Assembly (NCBI RefSeq): GCF_009741925.1
Contig: NZ_WPCC01000015.1
Coordinates: 1 to 64,000, forward strand
Reading direction: 5' to 3'
Length of the DNA: 64,000 bases
DNA from: Natronomonas sp. CBA1123
GTDB lineage: Archaea; Halobacteriota; Halobacteria; Halobacteriales; Haloarculaceae
Within the stretch, counting starts at the first letter, position 1, and each line of letters starts with the position of its first letter. Positions 51,348 to 59,934 of the stretch are shown piece by piece. The position numbers and the translations under genes were made by a program. A model generated the notes under the pieces. The model ran no database searches. It was given only the letters and a program-made list of their open reading frames with translations, and was not told where the DNA came from.

Positions 51348-52718
51348 TCAGTACTTCGGTTCCGCGCCCGTCTCCGTGTAGATGTCGTCCATGATGTGGT
51401 CGCGCTCGCGACGCCACGACTCGAAGCCGTCGGGGCTGGAGGGGTAGGTCTCGTAGTGGTCGAGCAGGCGGTCGGCGAGGCTCTTCGTGTCGTAGAGGTT
51501 CTTCAGCGTCCCCCAGTGGCCGATGGACTTGTACAGCACTTGCAGTTTGAGTTTGAGGCTGACGTTCGCCGACCCCGAATACAGCGCATCCGAGAGCTTT
51601 TCGGCGGGCATCGCGGCCAGCAGGGCAAGGAGGTCGTCGAGGTCGTAGGCCGTCGAGAAGATGTTGTAGATGTCGAGGGCGGCGTACCGGCCGCCGTAGT
51701 GGTCCATCACGCGCTCGTTGTACCGCCAGAGACTCGACTCGCTCACGTCGCCCTCTTCGATGGCCTGGATGGCCTGTTCGCCAGCGTACTGGCCGGCGTA
51801 GGCGGCGCCGGCGATGCCGCCACCGCTGATGGGGTTGACGTGGGCCGCCGAGTCGCCGATGGCCATGTATCCGGGTGCGACCGCCGAGTCGTAGGGGCGG
51901 CGCGTCGGGAGAGCGGCGCCGAGTTTGTCCTTGACGGTGGCGTTTTTCAACTCCGGCCGCTGGCTGATGTCCTCCCGGAGGTCCTTGACGAGTTGCATCG
52001 GCTCCTCGTTCATCTGGAAGCCCAGGCCGACGTTGATTTCGGTGGGCGTCCGCGGGAAGTACCAGAGATACCCCGCCGAGCGCTTGGTCGGTTTGAAGAC
52101 GAGGGCGTCGGACCACTCGACGGGTTCGTCGACCTCGATGACCTCTCGGTAGGCGGAGGCGAACTGCGAGTAGCGGACGTTGGTGTCGAAGGTAGTGTCC
52201 TCGAAGTCGGCTTTGTCCTGCAGCAGCGACAGCGAACCGGCGCCGTCGAGGGTAATCGTCGCCTCGTAGGTTCGGGGTTCGCCTTTGTGTTTGGCTTTCA
52301 CACCGTGGACGCGACCGTCGTCGTCCTGCATCACGTCCTGGACGACGGTGTCGTAGTGGAACTCGACGCCGGCGCGTTCGGCGCCGTCGATGATGAGTCG
52401 GCCGTACTCCCAGCGGTCGATGACGGCGAGTTCGCCCGGAACGGGAATGTCGAGGACGGCGTCCTCCTGTGGAATCTCGAACTGGCCGTGGTCGACCTCG
52501 GTGTTGGTGAAGGCGTCGGCGATGTCGGATTTCGGAATGGACTCGGGGAAGTTGTCGGCGCCCTTCAGGGCGTCGCCGCAGGCGATGTGGCCCGCCTCCT
52601 CTTCGTCCTTCCGTTCGACGATGACGACGTCGTAGCCCGCATCCGAAAGCGTCGCGCCGGCGTAACAACCGGCGGTTCCGGCCCCGACGATGACGACGTC
52701 GTACTCGAAGGTGGTCAT
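51348..52718 (-). CDS. Geranylgeranyl reductase family flavoprotein (archaeal lipid saturation)
   Basis: FAD-dependent reductase of 456 residues that saturates the double bonds of geranylgeranyl chains in archaeal membrane lipids. It starts with the FAD Rossmann motif DVVIVGAGTAGCYAGATLSD, then VVIVERKDEEEAGHIACGDA, which includes the conserved Cys-Gly. SAGYLWYFPRTPTEINVGLG is the family's YxWxFP segment. APGYMAIGDSAAHVNPISGG holds the second FAD motif. The C-terminus (FSTAYDLDDLLALLAAMPAE) is helical. It may instead act on other isoprenoids, since haloarchaea have several paralogs. Confidence 0.88.
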   Translation of the reverse strand: MTTFEYDVVIVGAGTAGCYAGATLSDAGYDVVIVERKDEEEAGHIACGDALKGADNFPESIPKSDIADAFTNTEVDHGQFEIPQEDAVLDIPVPGELAVIDRWEYGRLIIDGAERAGVEFHYDTVVQDVMQDDDGRVHGVKAKHKGEPRTYEATITLDGAGSLSLLQDKADFEDTTFDTNVRYSQFASAYREVIEVDEPVEWSDALVFKPTKRSAGYLWYFPRTPTEINVGLGFQMNEEPMQLVKDLREDISQRPELKNATVKDKLGAALPTRRPYDSAVAPGYMAIGDSAAHVNPISGGGIAGAAYAGQYAGEQAIQAIEEGDVSESSLWRYNERVMDHYGGRYAALDIYNIFSTAYDLDDLLALLAAMPAEKLSDALYSGSANVSLKLKLQVLYKSIGHWGTLKNLYDTKSLADRLLDHYETYPSSPDGFESWRRERDHIMDDIYTETGAEPKY

Positions 52719-52787
52719 GTCCGCCTCTCAACACCCGGGCGGCAAAACTCTTGCCAACAACCCCGGGTGTTCGACGACCCCGCTCGA

Positions 52788-54287
52788 CTACTTCTCTCGA
52801 ACCGTGCCGCCGCTTAGCCCCTCCCACTCGACGCGGTAGCCGAGTCTGGAGAGGACCGCACTCGCGTCGTCGATGTCGTACTCTGCCAGTCGCTCTTCGA
52901 CGGCGGCAAGGTCCATCCCTGCCTCGATTCGGCCGTCGAGTGACTCCAGCACCGCCGGCCGGACGAGCGTGCGTCCGACGCGTTCGTGGTCCGGGAACGC
53001 CGCTGCTTCGATGGCCGATTCGGGGACGCCGTAGGAGTCGGCGAGGGCGGCGATGGTCGTCACGTCGGCTTCGGGCGTCAGTTCGTCGGGAACCGATTCG
53101 GCACTCTCGGCGCGCAACTCCTCTTCGTAGGGGCGAAGGGCGTCTCGTACGTCTTTCAGTCGAACCGTCTTCGAGTACGGTATCGCGCGGTGGCCCTCCG
53201 CTTCGATGGCCTCGCCGACGCCGAGTGATTCGTCGTAGGCGACCAGAAACGCCACGTCTTCGAGGGTCGCGAACTGCGAGAGTTTCTTCTCGACGTACTC
53301 GGGGGTCCAGAAGCCCATTATTTCGAAAAACACCCTGAAATCGCCGTGTTTCCAGTCGAAGGCGAAATCGGGGATGGCGACGTGTTCGCCGGCGGCCAGC
53401 GGTTCGGGCTCCCGAACGAGGTTCCAATCGAGGTCCAGCGCGTCGAATCTGGCGTAGAAATCCGATTCGACGCCGCTGTCGAAGGTCGGTTCGGCGACGG
53501 GGTCGGTTCCCGGTACCGTCACGTCGCCGTCGTCGAGAGTCAGGCGGCGTTCGGTGCCGCGGTCGTCGATGGTGGCTTCGAGATGCCACTCCTCGGCTTT
53601 GGCGACCGTCCGCAGCAGGCGGGCGAAGCGCGTCCCGTAGCGACGGGAGCGCTTGAACAGCGCGTCCGGGCCGGTGACGACCACCTCGCGTCCGTCGTCG
53701 GTGCGGCGGATTTCGTACATCAGACGGAGCCGTTTGACGGCCGAGACGAGCGCCTTCGGGTCCGATGACCGGACTCGTACTTCGACGGCGTCGAACAACG
53801 CGGTCTGTGCGAGCGAGAGGTCGTACTGTTTTCGGAGGCTCTCGGGGTCGTAGTTCGATTCGACGGCGACGAGGACTTCTTCGGGTTCGCGGTCGGCGAA
53901 CAGCGACGCCTCGATGTCCTCGGTGGCGGCATCGAGACGCGCGGCGGCCCGCTCCAACGCCGTCTCGCGTTCGGCCTCCGTGACGACGCCGACCGACTCG
54001 GCGGCCTCGAAGGCGGCCGTCCGTGCGCGAATCGGGTCGATGGGCGCCCGCGTCTCGAAGGTCGCCGCCCGTTCGAGCAGTTTGGCGAACCCCCGGACGA
54101 GTTTGAAGTCGTCGGCCTCACCTTCGATGTCGGTGAGTGCGGCCTCCAGCGTCTCGCGTCGCTCGCCGACGTGGCCCTGATAGACGCCGAGGACGCGCGC
54201 GGCGAGCGCCTCGTCGTCGGCGTCGGTGAACTGCGGCTGGTAGCCGCCGCCGGCACGGGAGACCCGCAGGAGGTCCTTCGTGAGCAC
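52788..54287 (-). CDS. DUF790 nuclease (Bax1-like)
   Basis: Archaeal DUF790 protein of 499 residues. Homologs (Bax1) are nucleases that pair with the XPB helicase in excision repair. Residues 1-200 form the N-terminal domain (VLTKDLLRVSRAGGGYQPQF, FAKLLERAATFETRAPIDPI, RKQYDLSLAQTALFDAVEVR). The PD-(D/E)xK-like core lies about 310-380: VAIPDFAFDWKHGDFRVFFE, IMGFWTPEYVEKKLSQFATL, VAFLVAYDESLGVGEAI. The start is the GTG at 54287. XPB is not adjacent; endonuclease III lies 37 bases upstream on the same strand, so the pair may form a repair unit. Confidence 0.88.
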   Translation of the reverse strand: MLTKDLLRVSRAGGGYQPQFTDADDEALAARVLGVYQGHVGERRETLEAALTDIEGEADDFKLVRGFAKLLERAATFETRAPIDPIRARTAAFEAAESVGVVTEAERETALERAAARLDAATEDIEASLFADREPEEVLVAVESNYDPESLRKQYDLSLAQTALFDAVEVRVRSSDPKALVSAVKRLRLMYEIRRTDDGREVVVTGPDALFKRSRRYGTRFARLLRTVAKAEEWHLEATIDDRGTERRLTLDDGDVTVPGTDPVAEPTFDSGVESDFYARFDALDLDWNLVREPEPLAAGEHVAIPDFAFDWKHGDFRVFFEIMGFWTPEYVEKKLSQFATLEDVAFLVAYDESLGVGEAIEAEGHRAIPYSKTVRLKDVRDALRPYEEELRAESAESVPDELTPEADVTTIAALADSYGVPESAIEAAAFPDHERVGRTLVRPAVLESLDGRIEAGMDLAAVEERLAEYDIDDASAVLSRLGYRVEWEGLSGGTVREK

Positions 54288-54324
54288 TATCGGGGGTGGG
54301 CGGGCGGCCCGCAAAAACGTCCCG

Positions 54325-55140
54325 CTACTCGGCCTCGGGGGCTTCGCTCGGGTCGACCACCTCGCCCGTCTCCGGGTAGACGCCGAGTTGGTCACAGTCG
54401 TCGGCCAGCGGGCAGGCGTCGGGGTCCTCCAAACACGCCGGCTTGCGCGCCGAGCAGTACTCCCGGCCGAACTGAATCATTGCCGTGTGGCCGAAACCAC
54501 ACTTGTCGGCTGGAACGTCGCGTTCGAGGTACTCTCGGACTTCCTCGTGGTCGGCATCGGCCGGAGCCAGTCCCATCCGGCGGGCGATGCGGTGGACGTG
54601 GGTATCGACGGGGAAGACACCCCCGCGACCCCCCGAGAACAGCAACACACAGTCGGCGGTTTTCGGACCGACGCCCTTCATCTCCAGCAGGGCGCTCCTG
54701 ACTTCTGGGGGGTCTTCGTCCTTCACGAACTCGTCGAAGCCGTCTTCGCCGCCGTATTCCGCGACGACGCGCTCGGCGAGTCGGATGAGCGTCTCCGATT
54801 TCTGGTTGTACAGGCCCGCCGAGGAGATTGTCTCGGCGAGTTCGTCTTGGGCGGCGTCGGCCAGCGCCACCGCGAGGTCGCCGGGGTTGTCGCTGCCGTA
54901 CCGTTCCATCAGCGCGTCGTGTGCCGGTTGGCTCGCCTTGTCGGAGGTGTTCTGGCTCAACACGGTGCGGACGAGACACTCGAAGGCGTCCTGTCCACCG
55001 TAGGTCTTCTGCCAGTACAACTCACCGAGTCGATCGACGACGCCTTCGGCGCGAGTGTCGGCACTCGTGGGGTCGAACTCCGAGACCGTGCCGCCGCCGG
55101 ATTCGCCGCCGGAGATGTTCTCGGCGGGTTCGTCGTCCAT
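54325..55140 (-). CDS. nth: Endonuclease III (DNA glycosylase/AP lyase)
   Basis: Base-excision-repair enzyme of 271 residues removing oxidised pyrimidines. The helix-hairpin-helix is LLEMKGVGPKTADCVLLFSG with catalytic Lys160, and Asp179 lies in FPVDTHVHRIARRMG. The C-terminus carries an iron-sulfur ligand set: CSARKPACLEDPDACPLADD plus one more C, close to the family spacing but with six residues between the second and third Cys. VLSQNTSDKASQPAHDALME is the usual N-terminal motif. An acidic extension of about 30 residues precedes the domain. It is upstream of the Bax1-like gene. Confidence 0.94.
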   Translation of the reverse strand: MDDEPAENISGGESGGGTVSEFDPTSADTRAEGVVDRLGELYWQKTYGGQDAFECLVRTVLSQNTSDKASQPAHDALMERYGSDNPGDLAVALADAAQDELAETISSAGLYNQKSETLIRLAERVVAEYGGEDGFDEFVKDEDPPEVRSALLEMKGVGPKTADCVLLFSGGRGGVFPVDTHVHRIARRMGLAPADADHEEVREYLERDVPADKCGFGHTAMIQFGREYCSARKPACLEDPDACPLADDCDQLGVYPETGEVVDPSEAPEAE

Positions 55141-55200
55141 GCGGCCACGTAGGCGGTCGACGCCCTAAACCCTACCCGAGGCGGCGAGGCGTTCGTCTGT

Positions 55201-55617
55201 TCAGGCGTCGACCGAGAGGATACATTCGAGGTCGGCCCCTTCGGCGAGTGCCTCGACGAGGTCGCGGTCGAGGTCCGCTGCGGCGGCATCGCAGTCGACG
55301 GCGACGGTCCGGTCGTCGACGTAGTCGCTGGTTCGGCCGACCATGCCGCGCATGTTCTCGAAGGTGAGGTCGGGGTGGCCGCGTCCCTCGATGACGTGTT
55401 CGTGGCCGTCGGCCCGGAGCGTGACCGTGATTGTCGCGTCGTGAGACTGACAGGCTGAGACGAATTCGTCGTCGAACTCCGCGGGGACGGTGTCGGCTTC
55501 GATACCGAGGATGCAGTCGCCGGCGGGCGTGAGCCAGTCGTCGCTCGTCAACTCGAACGTACTCGTGTGTTCGGCGGTGACGTGCTCGTGGCCGCTCGCG
55601 TGTACGTGCTGTTCCAT
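55201..55617 (-). CDS. DUF371-family protein
   Basis: Archaeal DUF371 protein of 138 residues, function unknown. It begins MEQHVHASGHEHVTAEHTST. The family-like core is FELTSDDWLTPAGDCILGIE, ADTVPAEFDDEFVSACQSHD, ATITVTLRADGHEHVIEGRG and HPDLTFENMRGMVGRTSDYV, followed by RTVAVDCDAAAADLDRDLVE. His-rich segments at the start suggest metal binding, but this is a guess. The ATG at 55617 is favoured over upstream arginine-rich codons. It is 60 bases upstream of nth on the same strand and may share its transcript. Confidence 0.85.
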   Translation of the reverse strand: MEQHVHASGHEHVTAEHTSTFELTSDDWLTPAGDCILGIEADTVPAEFDDEFVSACQSHDATITVTLRADGHEHVIEGRGHPDLTFENMRGMVGRTSDYVDDRTVAVDCDAAAADLDRDLVEALAEGADLECILSVDA

Positions 55618-55699
55618 AATCGGGGCAACGACGCACGTCGGTTTGTGTCGTTTGATTGTGCTGCGTCGGCCCGCATGGAACAGCGACCTCTCGAAGGCG

Positions 55700-56440
55700 T
55701 CAGTTGGCAGCCTGTGTCTGTCCCGTGTTCTGGTCGACACTCATCTCGGCCGGGTTCTTCATCCCTTCCTTGACACCGAATCGCACGAGGACGACGTTGA
55801 TGGGGTAGGCAGCGATAAACCCGAGCGACAGCGAGAACGCCAGCGCCATCCAGAACAGAAGGTCTCCCATGTGGGCCTCCGAGGCCAGCAGGAGGTCCGC
55901 GCCGATCGCTGTGACCTCCATAATCGTAATCGAGGGTGTTTCGCTGTAGAAGGCGTCCTTCATGCTCTCCCAGAACGCGACGCCTTCCTGCATCAGCGGC
56001 CCGACGGTTAGGGCGTAGCCGAACACGTACGCGAACCCGAAGGTGATTGCGGCGACCCATCCGATGGTCAACGCGAGGATGCCCTGTGCGAGGGTGATGC
56101 CGACGATTTCACCGGCTCCGCATCCGGAGTAACAGTGTGCCGTCGACCGAACCCCGCGGCGCCACAGGGAGTCGGTAGTAATCTGGGTTCGACCGGTCCA
56201 CCAGTAGAGTGCGAGGCCGAACGGCCCCGAGTACAGGACGACGAGTGCCCAGACGCCTTTCATCATCGACGGCAACGCCTGATTGCGGGCGCGGAGGTCC
56301 CACAGAAGCGTTCCAACGGACATGCCGACGAGGAGTACCCACACGGCGGCGACGAGTGGGTCGGAAAGCAACGGTCTCAACACAGCACGAACCGGTGAGA
56401 ACGCCTGTTCGATTCGGGTTCCGAGTTGGATGAGCAGCAT
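55700..56440 (-). CDS. DUF4396-domain membrane protein
   Basis: Membrane protein of 246 residues with about six helices. The first (LVAAVWVLLVGMSVGTLLWD) is followed by MMKGVWALVVLYSGPFGLAL. The diagnostic STAHCYSGCGAGEIVGITLA places two Cys and a His near the membrane face. SITIMEVTAIGADLLLASEA and FWMALAFSLSLGFIAAYPIN are the late helices. This fits the DUF4396 pattern, whose HC-x-GC-G region may bind a metal, possibly copper; the function is uncharacterised. The start is the ATG at 56440. Confidence 0.8.
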   Translation of the reverse strand: MLLIQLGTRIEQAFSPVRAVLRPLLSDPLVAAVWVLLVGMSVGTLLWDLRARNQALPSMMKGVWALVVLYSGPFGLALYWWTGRTQITTDSLWRRGVRSTAHCYSGCGAGEIVGITLAQGILALTIGWVAAITFGFAYVFGYALTVGPLMQEGVAFWESMKDAFYSETPSITIMEVTAIGADLLLASEAHMGDLLFWMALAFSLSLGFIAAYPINVVLVRFGVKEGMKNPAEMSVDQNTGQTQAAN

Positions 56441-56811
56441 TCGTTTTATCGACGGTGAGTTGGTTCAGTGCGACCCCGATTCGGTGTATCGGCGATGCTC
56501 CACGGGCTATTACACGAGGGACGGTTAACCGAGTTGTGGCCGGTGTGGGCCGTTCGCATTTATATATGGGCGAAAACGTGTGTGAACACCTAACGCGGCA
56601 CCTTCAGGCGTGTGGTAGCCGTTTTCACGTGTCTCGACCTCCGTAATTCTTAAATAGAGAAACACAGTAGTAACAGACACCAGAACGCATCCGGCGTTCG
56701 GCAGCATCGTCAGCCGACCAGAATGATAGGTACGATTCCTTGTACGGCGACAGCGGCTCTCCGAGCGTTAGCTGTCCGCACCCGGAGCGGTAATGGAGTA
56801 GAACGATAACC
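56441..56811. other. Promoter region between divergent DUF4396 and coiled-coil genes
   Basis: No credible gene in 371 bases. TATA-like sequences occur at 56559-56567 (TTTATATAT) and 56649-56656 (CTTAAATA). The latter is about 160 bases before the coiled-coil gene start, which would give that mRNA a long leader. No repeat or RNA gene is evident. Confidence 0.4.
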
Positions 56812-57702
56812 ATGGTAGAGTCAATCGACGAATCCCAGAACGTAGAACTGACAGACGACGACCTCGAAAACGATTCTAAAGGTCAACTCATCAAACGCGC
56901 CGGCCAGCTTCGCGACCGGCGAAACGAGCTCAATCAGATGGCCTCCGAGCGCGCTTCCAAGCGCGACGAACTCAACGCGAAAACTCGCGAGAAGGTCGAC
57001 GAGGCCCAACAGCACCGCGAGAAGCGCGACGAGCTCAACGAGCAGGTCCAAGAGCACAAAGAGAAGCGAAACGAGCTCAACGCGAAAGCCAACGAGCTCT
57101 TCGACAAGGTCGACGACCTGAAAGACGACCTCGAACTCAACGAGGGCAAGAGCGTCGACCAGCTCAAAGAGGAAATCGAGGAGCTGGAGTTCAAACAGCA
57201 GACCGAGGTGCTCTCGACGGAGGACGAGCGCGAACTCATCGAGAAAATCGAGGAGAAACGCGAGAAACTCGCCGACCGGAAGGGGAAACTGAACCAGGAC
57301 GGCGAACTCGAAGAGCTCAAAGAGGAGGCCCAGGAGGTCCGTGCGGAAGCCTCCAACCACCACCAGAAGGTCACCGAGCTCGCCGACAAGGCCCAGGAAC
57401 ACCACAACCAGATGATCGAGGCCTATCGGGAGGCCGACGACATCCGCGACGAGGCCGACGAGTGGCACGAGAAGTTCGTCGACGCCCAGGAGGCGGCCGA
57501 CCGCCACCACGAGGACTTCGTCCGCGTCCAGAAGCGCCTGCGCGAACTCGACAAGGAAGAAGAACAGGAGCGCAAGGGCGAACGCGAAGAGAAGCGCGAG
57601 GCCGCAAAGGAGGAAGCCGAGGAAATCTACCAGAAGTTCAAGGAAGGCGAAACCCTCGACACCGAGGACCTGATGAAGCTGCAGAAGGCCGGCAAACTGT
57701 AA
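56812..57702 (+). CDS. Long coiled-coil protein (COG1340-like)
   Basis: Almost wholly alpha-helical cytoplasmic protein of 296 residues, extremely rich in Glu, Lys and Arg. Units such as RRNELNQMASERASKRDELN and EKRDELNEQVQEHKEKRNEL recur with spacings of 14, 21 and 14 residues, multiples of the heptad. A continuous coiled coil probably spans residues 20-270. It ends with a small conserved tail, EEIYQKFKEGETLDTEDLMK. Such archaeal proteins (COG1340) are uncharacterised. Their SMC-like rod suggests a structural or chromosome-associated role, which is inference. The ATG at 56812 is the first in frame. Confidence 0.85.
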   Translation: MVESIDESQNVELTDDDLENDSKGQLIKRAGQLRDRRNELNQMASERASKRDELNAKTREKVDEAQQHREKRDELNEQVQEHKEKRNELNAKANELFDKVDDLKDDLELNEGKSVDQLKEEIEELEFKQQTEVLSTEDERELIEKIEEKREKLADRKGKLNQDGELEELKEEAQEVRAEASNHHQKVTELADKAQEHHNQMIEAYREADDIRDEADEWHEKFVDAQEAADRHHEDFVRVQKRLRELDKEEEQERKGEREEKREAAKEEAEEIYQKFKEGETLDTEDLMKLQKAGKL

Positions 57703-57754
57703 TCGCCGCTATCTAACGCCGTACGGCTCGCTGTTTTGCTGTTCTCTCGTCCCG

Positions 57755-58252
57755 TTAGAGGAGGAACCGCTCTTCGTCTTCGCTCATGTCGACGAAGGAA
57801 TCCGTGGCATCCCGCAGCTCCTCGGCCGTCGAGGAGCCGAAGCCGAACACCTCGGTGCGGACGCCCTCGTGTCGGAGATGGGTACACAGTCGCGCGAAGT
57901 CGCCGTCGCCGCTGAACAGCACGATTACGTCGACTTTCGGCGCGAGCGTCACCGAATCGAGACACATCCCCAAATCCCAGTTGGCCTTCTTCGACCCGTC
58001 GGCGAACGTCTTGATGTCCTTGATTTTCGTCTCGAAGCCGATGTCTCGCAGCGCCTCGAAGAACTCTTCTTCGCTGGGGGAGTCGGCGCGGATGACGTAG
58101 GCGATGGCACGGACGAGTTCGCGGTCGCCGACGGCGGCCGCGAGCAGTTCGGTGTAGTCGATGTTCCGGGAGTAGAGGCTGTGGGCGGTGTGATAGAGGT
58201 TCTGGGAGTCGGCGATGACCGCGACCCGCTGGCTGTCGTGAATCGGCGGCAT
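57755..58252 (-). CDS. NYN-domain (LabA/PIN-like) ribonuclease
   Basis: Protein of 165 residues with the NYN fold of PIN-like RNases. Acidic active-site positions are visible in RVAVIADSQNLYHTAHSLYS (Asp15), SKKANWDLGMCLDSVTLAPK and VDVIVLFSGDGDFARLCTHL, with GVRTEVFGFGSSTAEELRDA after it. The set matches the LabA/YaiI-like COG1432 group. Members act in RNA processing or surveillance; the substrate here is unknown. It converges on the coiled-coil gene with a 52-base gap. Confidence 0.88.
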   Translation of the reverse strand: MPPIHDSQRVAVIADSQNLYHTAHSLYSRNIDYTELLAAAVGDRELVRAIAYVIRADSPSEEEFFEALRDIGFETKIKDIKTFADGSKKANWDLGMCLDSVTLAPKVDVIVLFSGDGDFARLCTHLRHEGVRTEVFGFGSSTAEELRDATDSFVDMSEDEERFLL

Positions 58253-58296
58253 ATCCGAACTCGTTCGGCCTGCCGGATAGGTTTTCGTATCGGTCC

Positions 58297-59187
58297 TCAG
58301 GAGTCGGTGCAGTCGTAATACGTGATGGTGTATGCGTGTTCGTTTCCGAGGTAAACTAAACTCACCTCGCAGTCGTCAGTTACGCCTATCTCGATTGCAT
58401 CGCCCGAGACGACCGCCGCACCACCGCGTCGGGGCCGCTCGCCGCTCACCGACCCCTGCCACTGTCCCGGTTCGGTCTGGTCAACGCCGTCGACCGTGGC
58501 GAAGCCCTCACCTCGGACTCCGAGATTCTCGGGGGAGAGAGGGTCGCCCCCGTTGTGGGTGAGCGTGAGAACGGTCGTGTTCCCGTCGGCCGGTCGCTCT
58601 TCGGCGACGAACTCCGCGTTCGGACCTCCGCCACTCCGCTGTTCGGTGTACTCGTCAGCGAAAACCGCTCCGAAGGGGGAGACGCCGAGGAATCCCACGA
58701 CGAAAACAGTGGCCACGACGAGATTGAGCGCGACTACCCGGACGAACGGCGATGTTCCGTTGACTCCGGTGTAGAAACGATAGGTGAAGGCAATCCCCAC
58801 GGAAACGACCGTGATTCCCCCAACGGCCCCGAGGAATATAACGGGACTGAAGAGTCTGAAAATGAATGATTCGAGGGCTACCAGGATTACCAGCATCACG
58901 GGCACAGTCACGACGATTCCCGTGACGGCGGCAGCGATATGATACACACGATTCCCCCTTTCGCGTGTCCGAACCTCCGCGATTGCGAACGGAGCGGCGA
59001 CGTACAACAGCGTCGCTACGAGGAGCAATCCCTTCACTAACACCGACCCGATTCGCGCCTCGATGAGCGACACTGACCCGTCCATTGGCACAAACACCGT
59101 CATCGAGGCGACGACCCCACCGACGACGCCGACGATGAACGTCAGGGCTGCAGCGTACGCCAGCAGCCGCTTTCGCGGCCCCGTCAT
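58297..59187 (-). CDS. Membrane protein with a pilin-like C-terminal domain
   Basis: Protein of 296 residues. Four to five membrane segments cover residues 8-185 (AYAAALTFIVGVVGGVVASM, VLVKGLLLVATLLYVAAPFA, HIAAAVTGIVVTVPVMLVIL, ALNLVVATVFVVGFLGVSPF). The C-terminal 100 residues face outside and read VLTLTHNGGDPLSPENLGVR, RRGGAAVVSGDAIEIGVTDD, VSLVYLGNEHAYTITYYDC. This resembles the beta domain of haloarchaeal type IV pilin-like proteins (THxGGDxL), but without a pilin leader peptide. It overlaps the upstream gene's stop by ATGA, so the two work together or are regulated together. Function is unknown. Confidence 0.7.
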   Translation of the reverse strand: MTGPRKRLLAYAAALTFIVGVVGGVVASMTVFVPMDGSVSLIEARIGSVLVKGLLLVATLLYVAAPFAIAEVRTRERGNRVYHIAAAVTGIVVTVPVMLVILVALESFIFRLFSPVIFLGAVGGITVVSVGIAFTYRFYTGVNGTSPFVRVVALNLVVATVFVVGFLGVSPFGAVFADEYTEQRSGGGPNAEFVAEERPADGNTTVLTLTHNGGDPLSPENLGVRGEGFATVDGVDQTEPGQWQGSVSGERPRRGGAAVVSGDAIEIGVTDDCEVSLVYLGNEHAYTITYYDCTDS

Positions 59188-59885
59188 GGGAACAGCGCGA
59201 ACAGCACCAACGCGAGAAGCGGTGCCAGAAAGAGGTTCAACACCGTCACGTAGCCGAGGACGCCTCGTCGCTTGAGCGCGTTGTCGGGGAAGGCCTCGCT
59301 TGCGAACCGGTAGCCGACGTACTCGGAGGCGGCGAAGACTGCCGCCCCGACGAGCGTGACGAAGGCACCCGCGAGCCAGCAGGGCACCGGGCCGCAGGTC
59401 GTCGCGAACTGGACGCCCTCGGGGTAGGTGGGTTGGATTCGCGCGGCCTCGGCTTTCGTCAGGCCGTTCGCTTCGACCCACTCGACGACGGGATGTTCGT
59501 CGGGGAGGTCCTCGATTCGGACCGTCGGGTCGGCCGCCTGCACCGACTCGACGAGGTCCTCACGGCCGGCTTCGAGCATGAGGTGTGCCACGGCACAGGG
59601 CGTTCCGTCGGAGCCGACGAACAGCGGCGTTCGTTCGGCCTCGGTTCGGTTCGTCGGGAACTCGCCGCGGCGTCGGTACGCTGCCAGTCGGTCGAGATGT
59701 CGCTGTCGACGGCGGCGCTGGGTGGGCGTGAGGTGGTCGTGGTCGGCATCTCGGAGCGCTGCCTCGGTCCGCCGAAGGTGTTCGCGTATCCGGACGGCGT
59801 CGATTCGACGGCGCAGTCGGTTCACGGCGTCGACGGAGGGTGCGGGCGGCCGGTCGGCCGACACGTCGTTTCGTGTCGCTGACAT
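59184..59885 (-). CDS. Hypothetical protein with a bacterial-type extracellular motif and membrane helices
   Basis: Protein of 233 residues. The N-terminal half is Arg-rich and helical (LRRRIDAVRIREHLRRTEAA, LTPTQRRRRQRHLDRLAAYR). The middle reads RTPLFVGSDGTPCAVAHLML, then VESVQAADPTVRIEDL and VVEWVEANGLTKAEAARIQP. This Asp-Gly-x-x-Cys-Ala-Val...Ile-Gln-Pro arrangement is familiar to me from hypothetical exported bacterial proteins. Two C-terminal membrane segments follow (WLAGAFVTLVGAAVFAASEY and VTVLNLFLAPLLALVLFALF). It is coupled by ATGA to the membrane protein with the pilin-like domain. No function is known. Confidence 0.62.
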   Translation of the reverse strand: MSATRNDVSADRPPAPSVDAVNRLRRRIDAVRIREHLRRTEAALRDADHDHLTPTQRRRRQRHLDRLAAYRRRGEFPTNRTEAERTPLFVGSDGTPCAVAHLMLEAGREDLVESVQAADPTVRIEDLPDEHPVVEWVEANGLTKAEAARIQPTYPEGVQFATTCGPVPCWLAGAFVTLVGAAVFAASEYVGYRFASEAFPDNALKRRGVLGYVTVLNLFLAPLLALVLFALFP

Positions 59886-59934
59886 TGTGGTTGGTTGTCA
59901 CACGACCCGCAATAATAGTTCCGGCGTAGTTCCG

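Noticed and set aside
50281-53589. A 1102-codon minus-strand open frame across the hypothetical, haemoglobin and lipid-reductase genes
   Set aside because: Only the last 188 codons look like a real protein. The rest is arginine-rich translation of other genes in the wrong frame.
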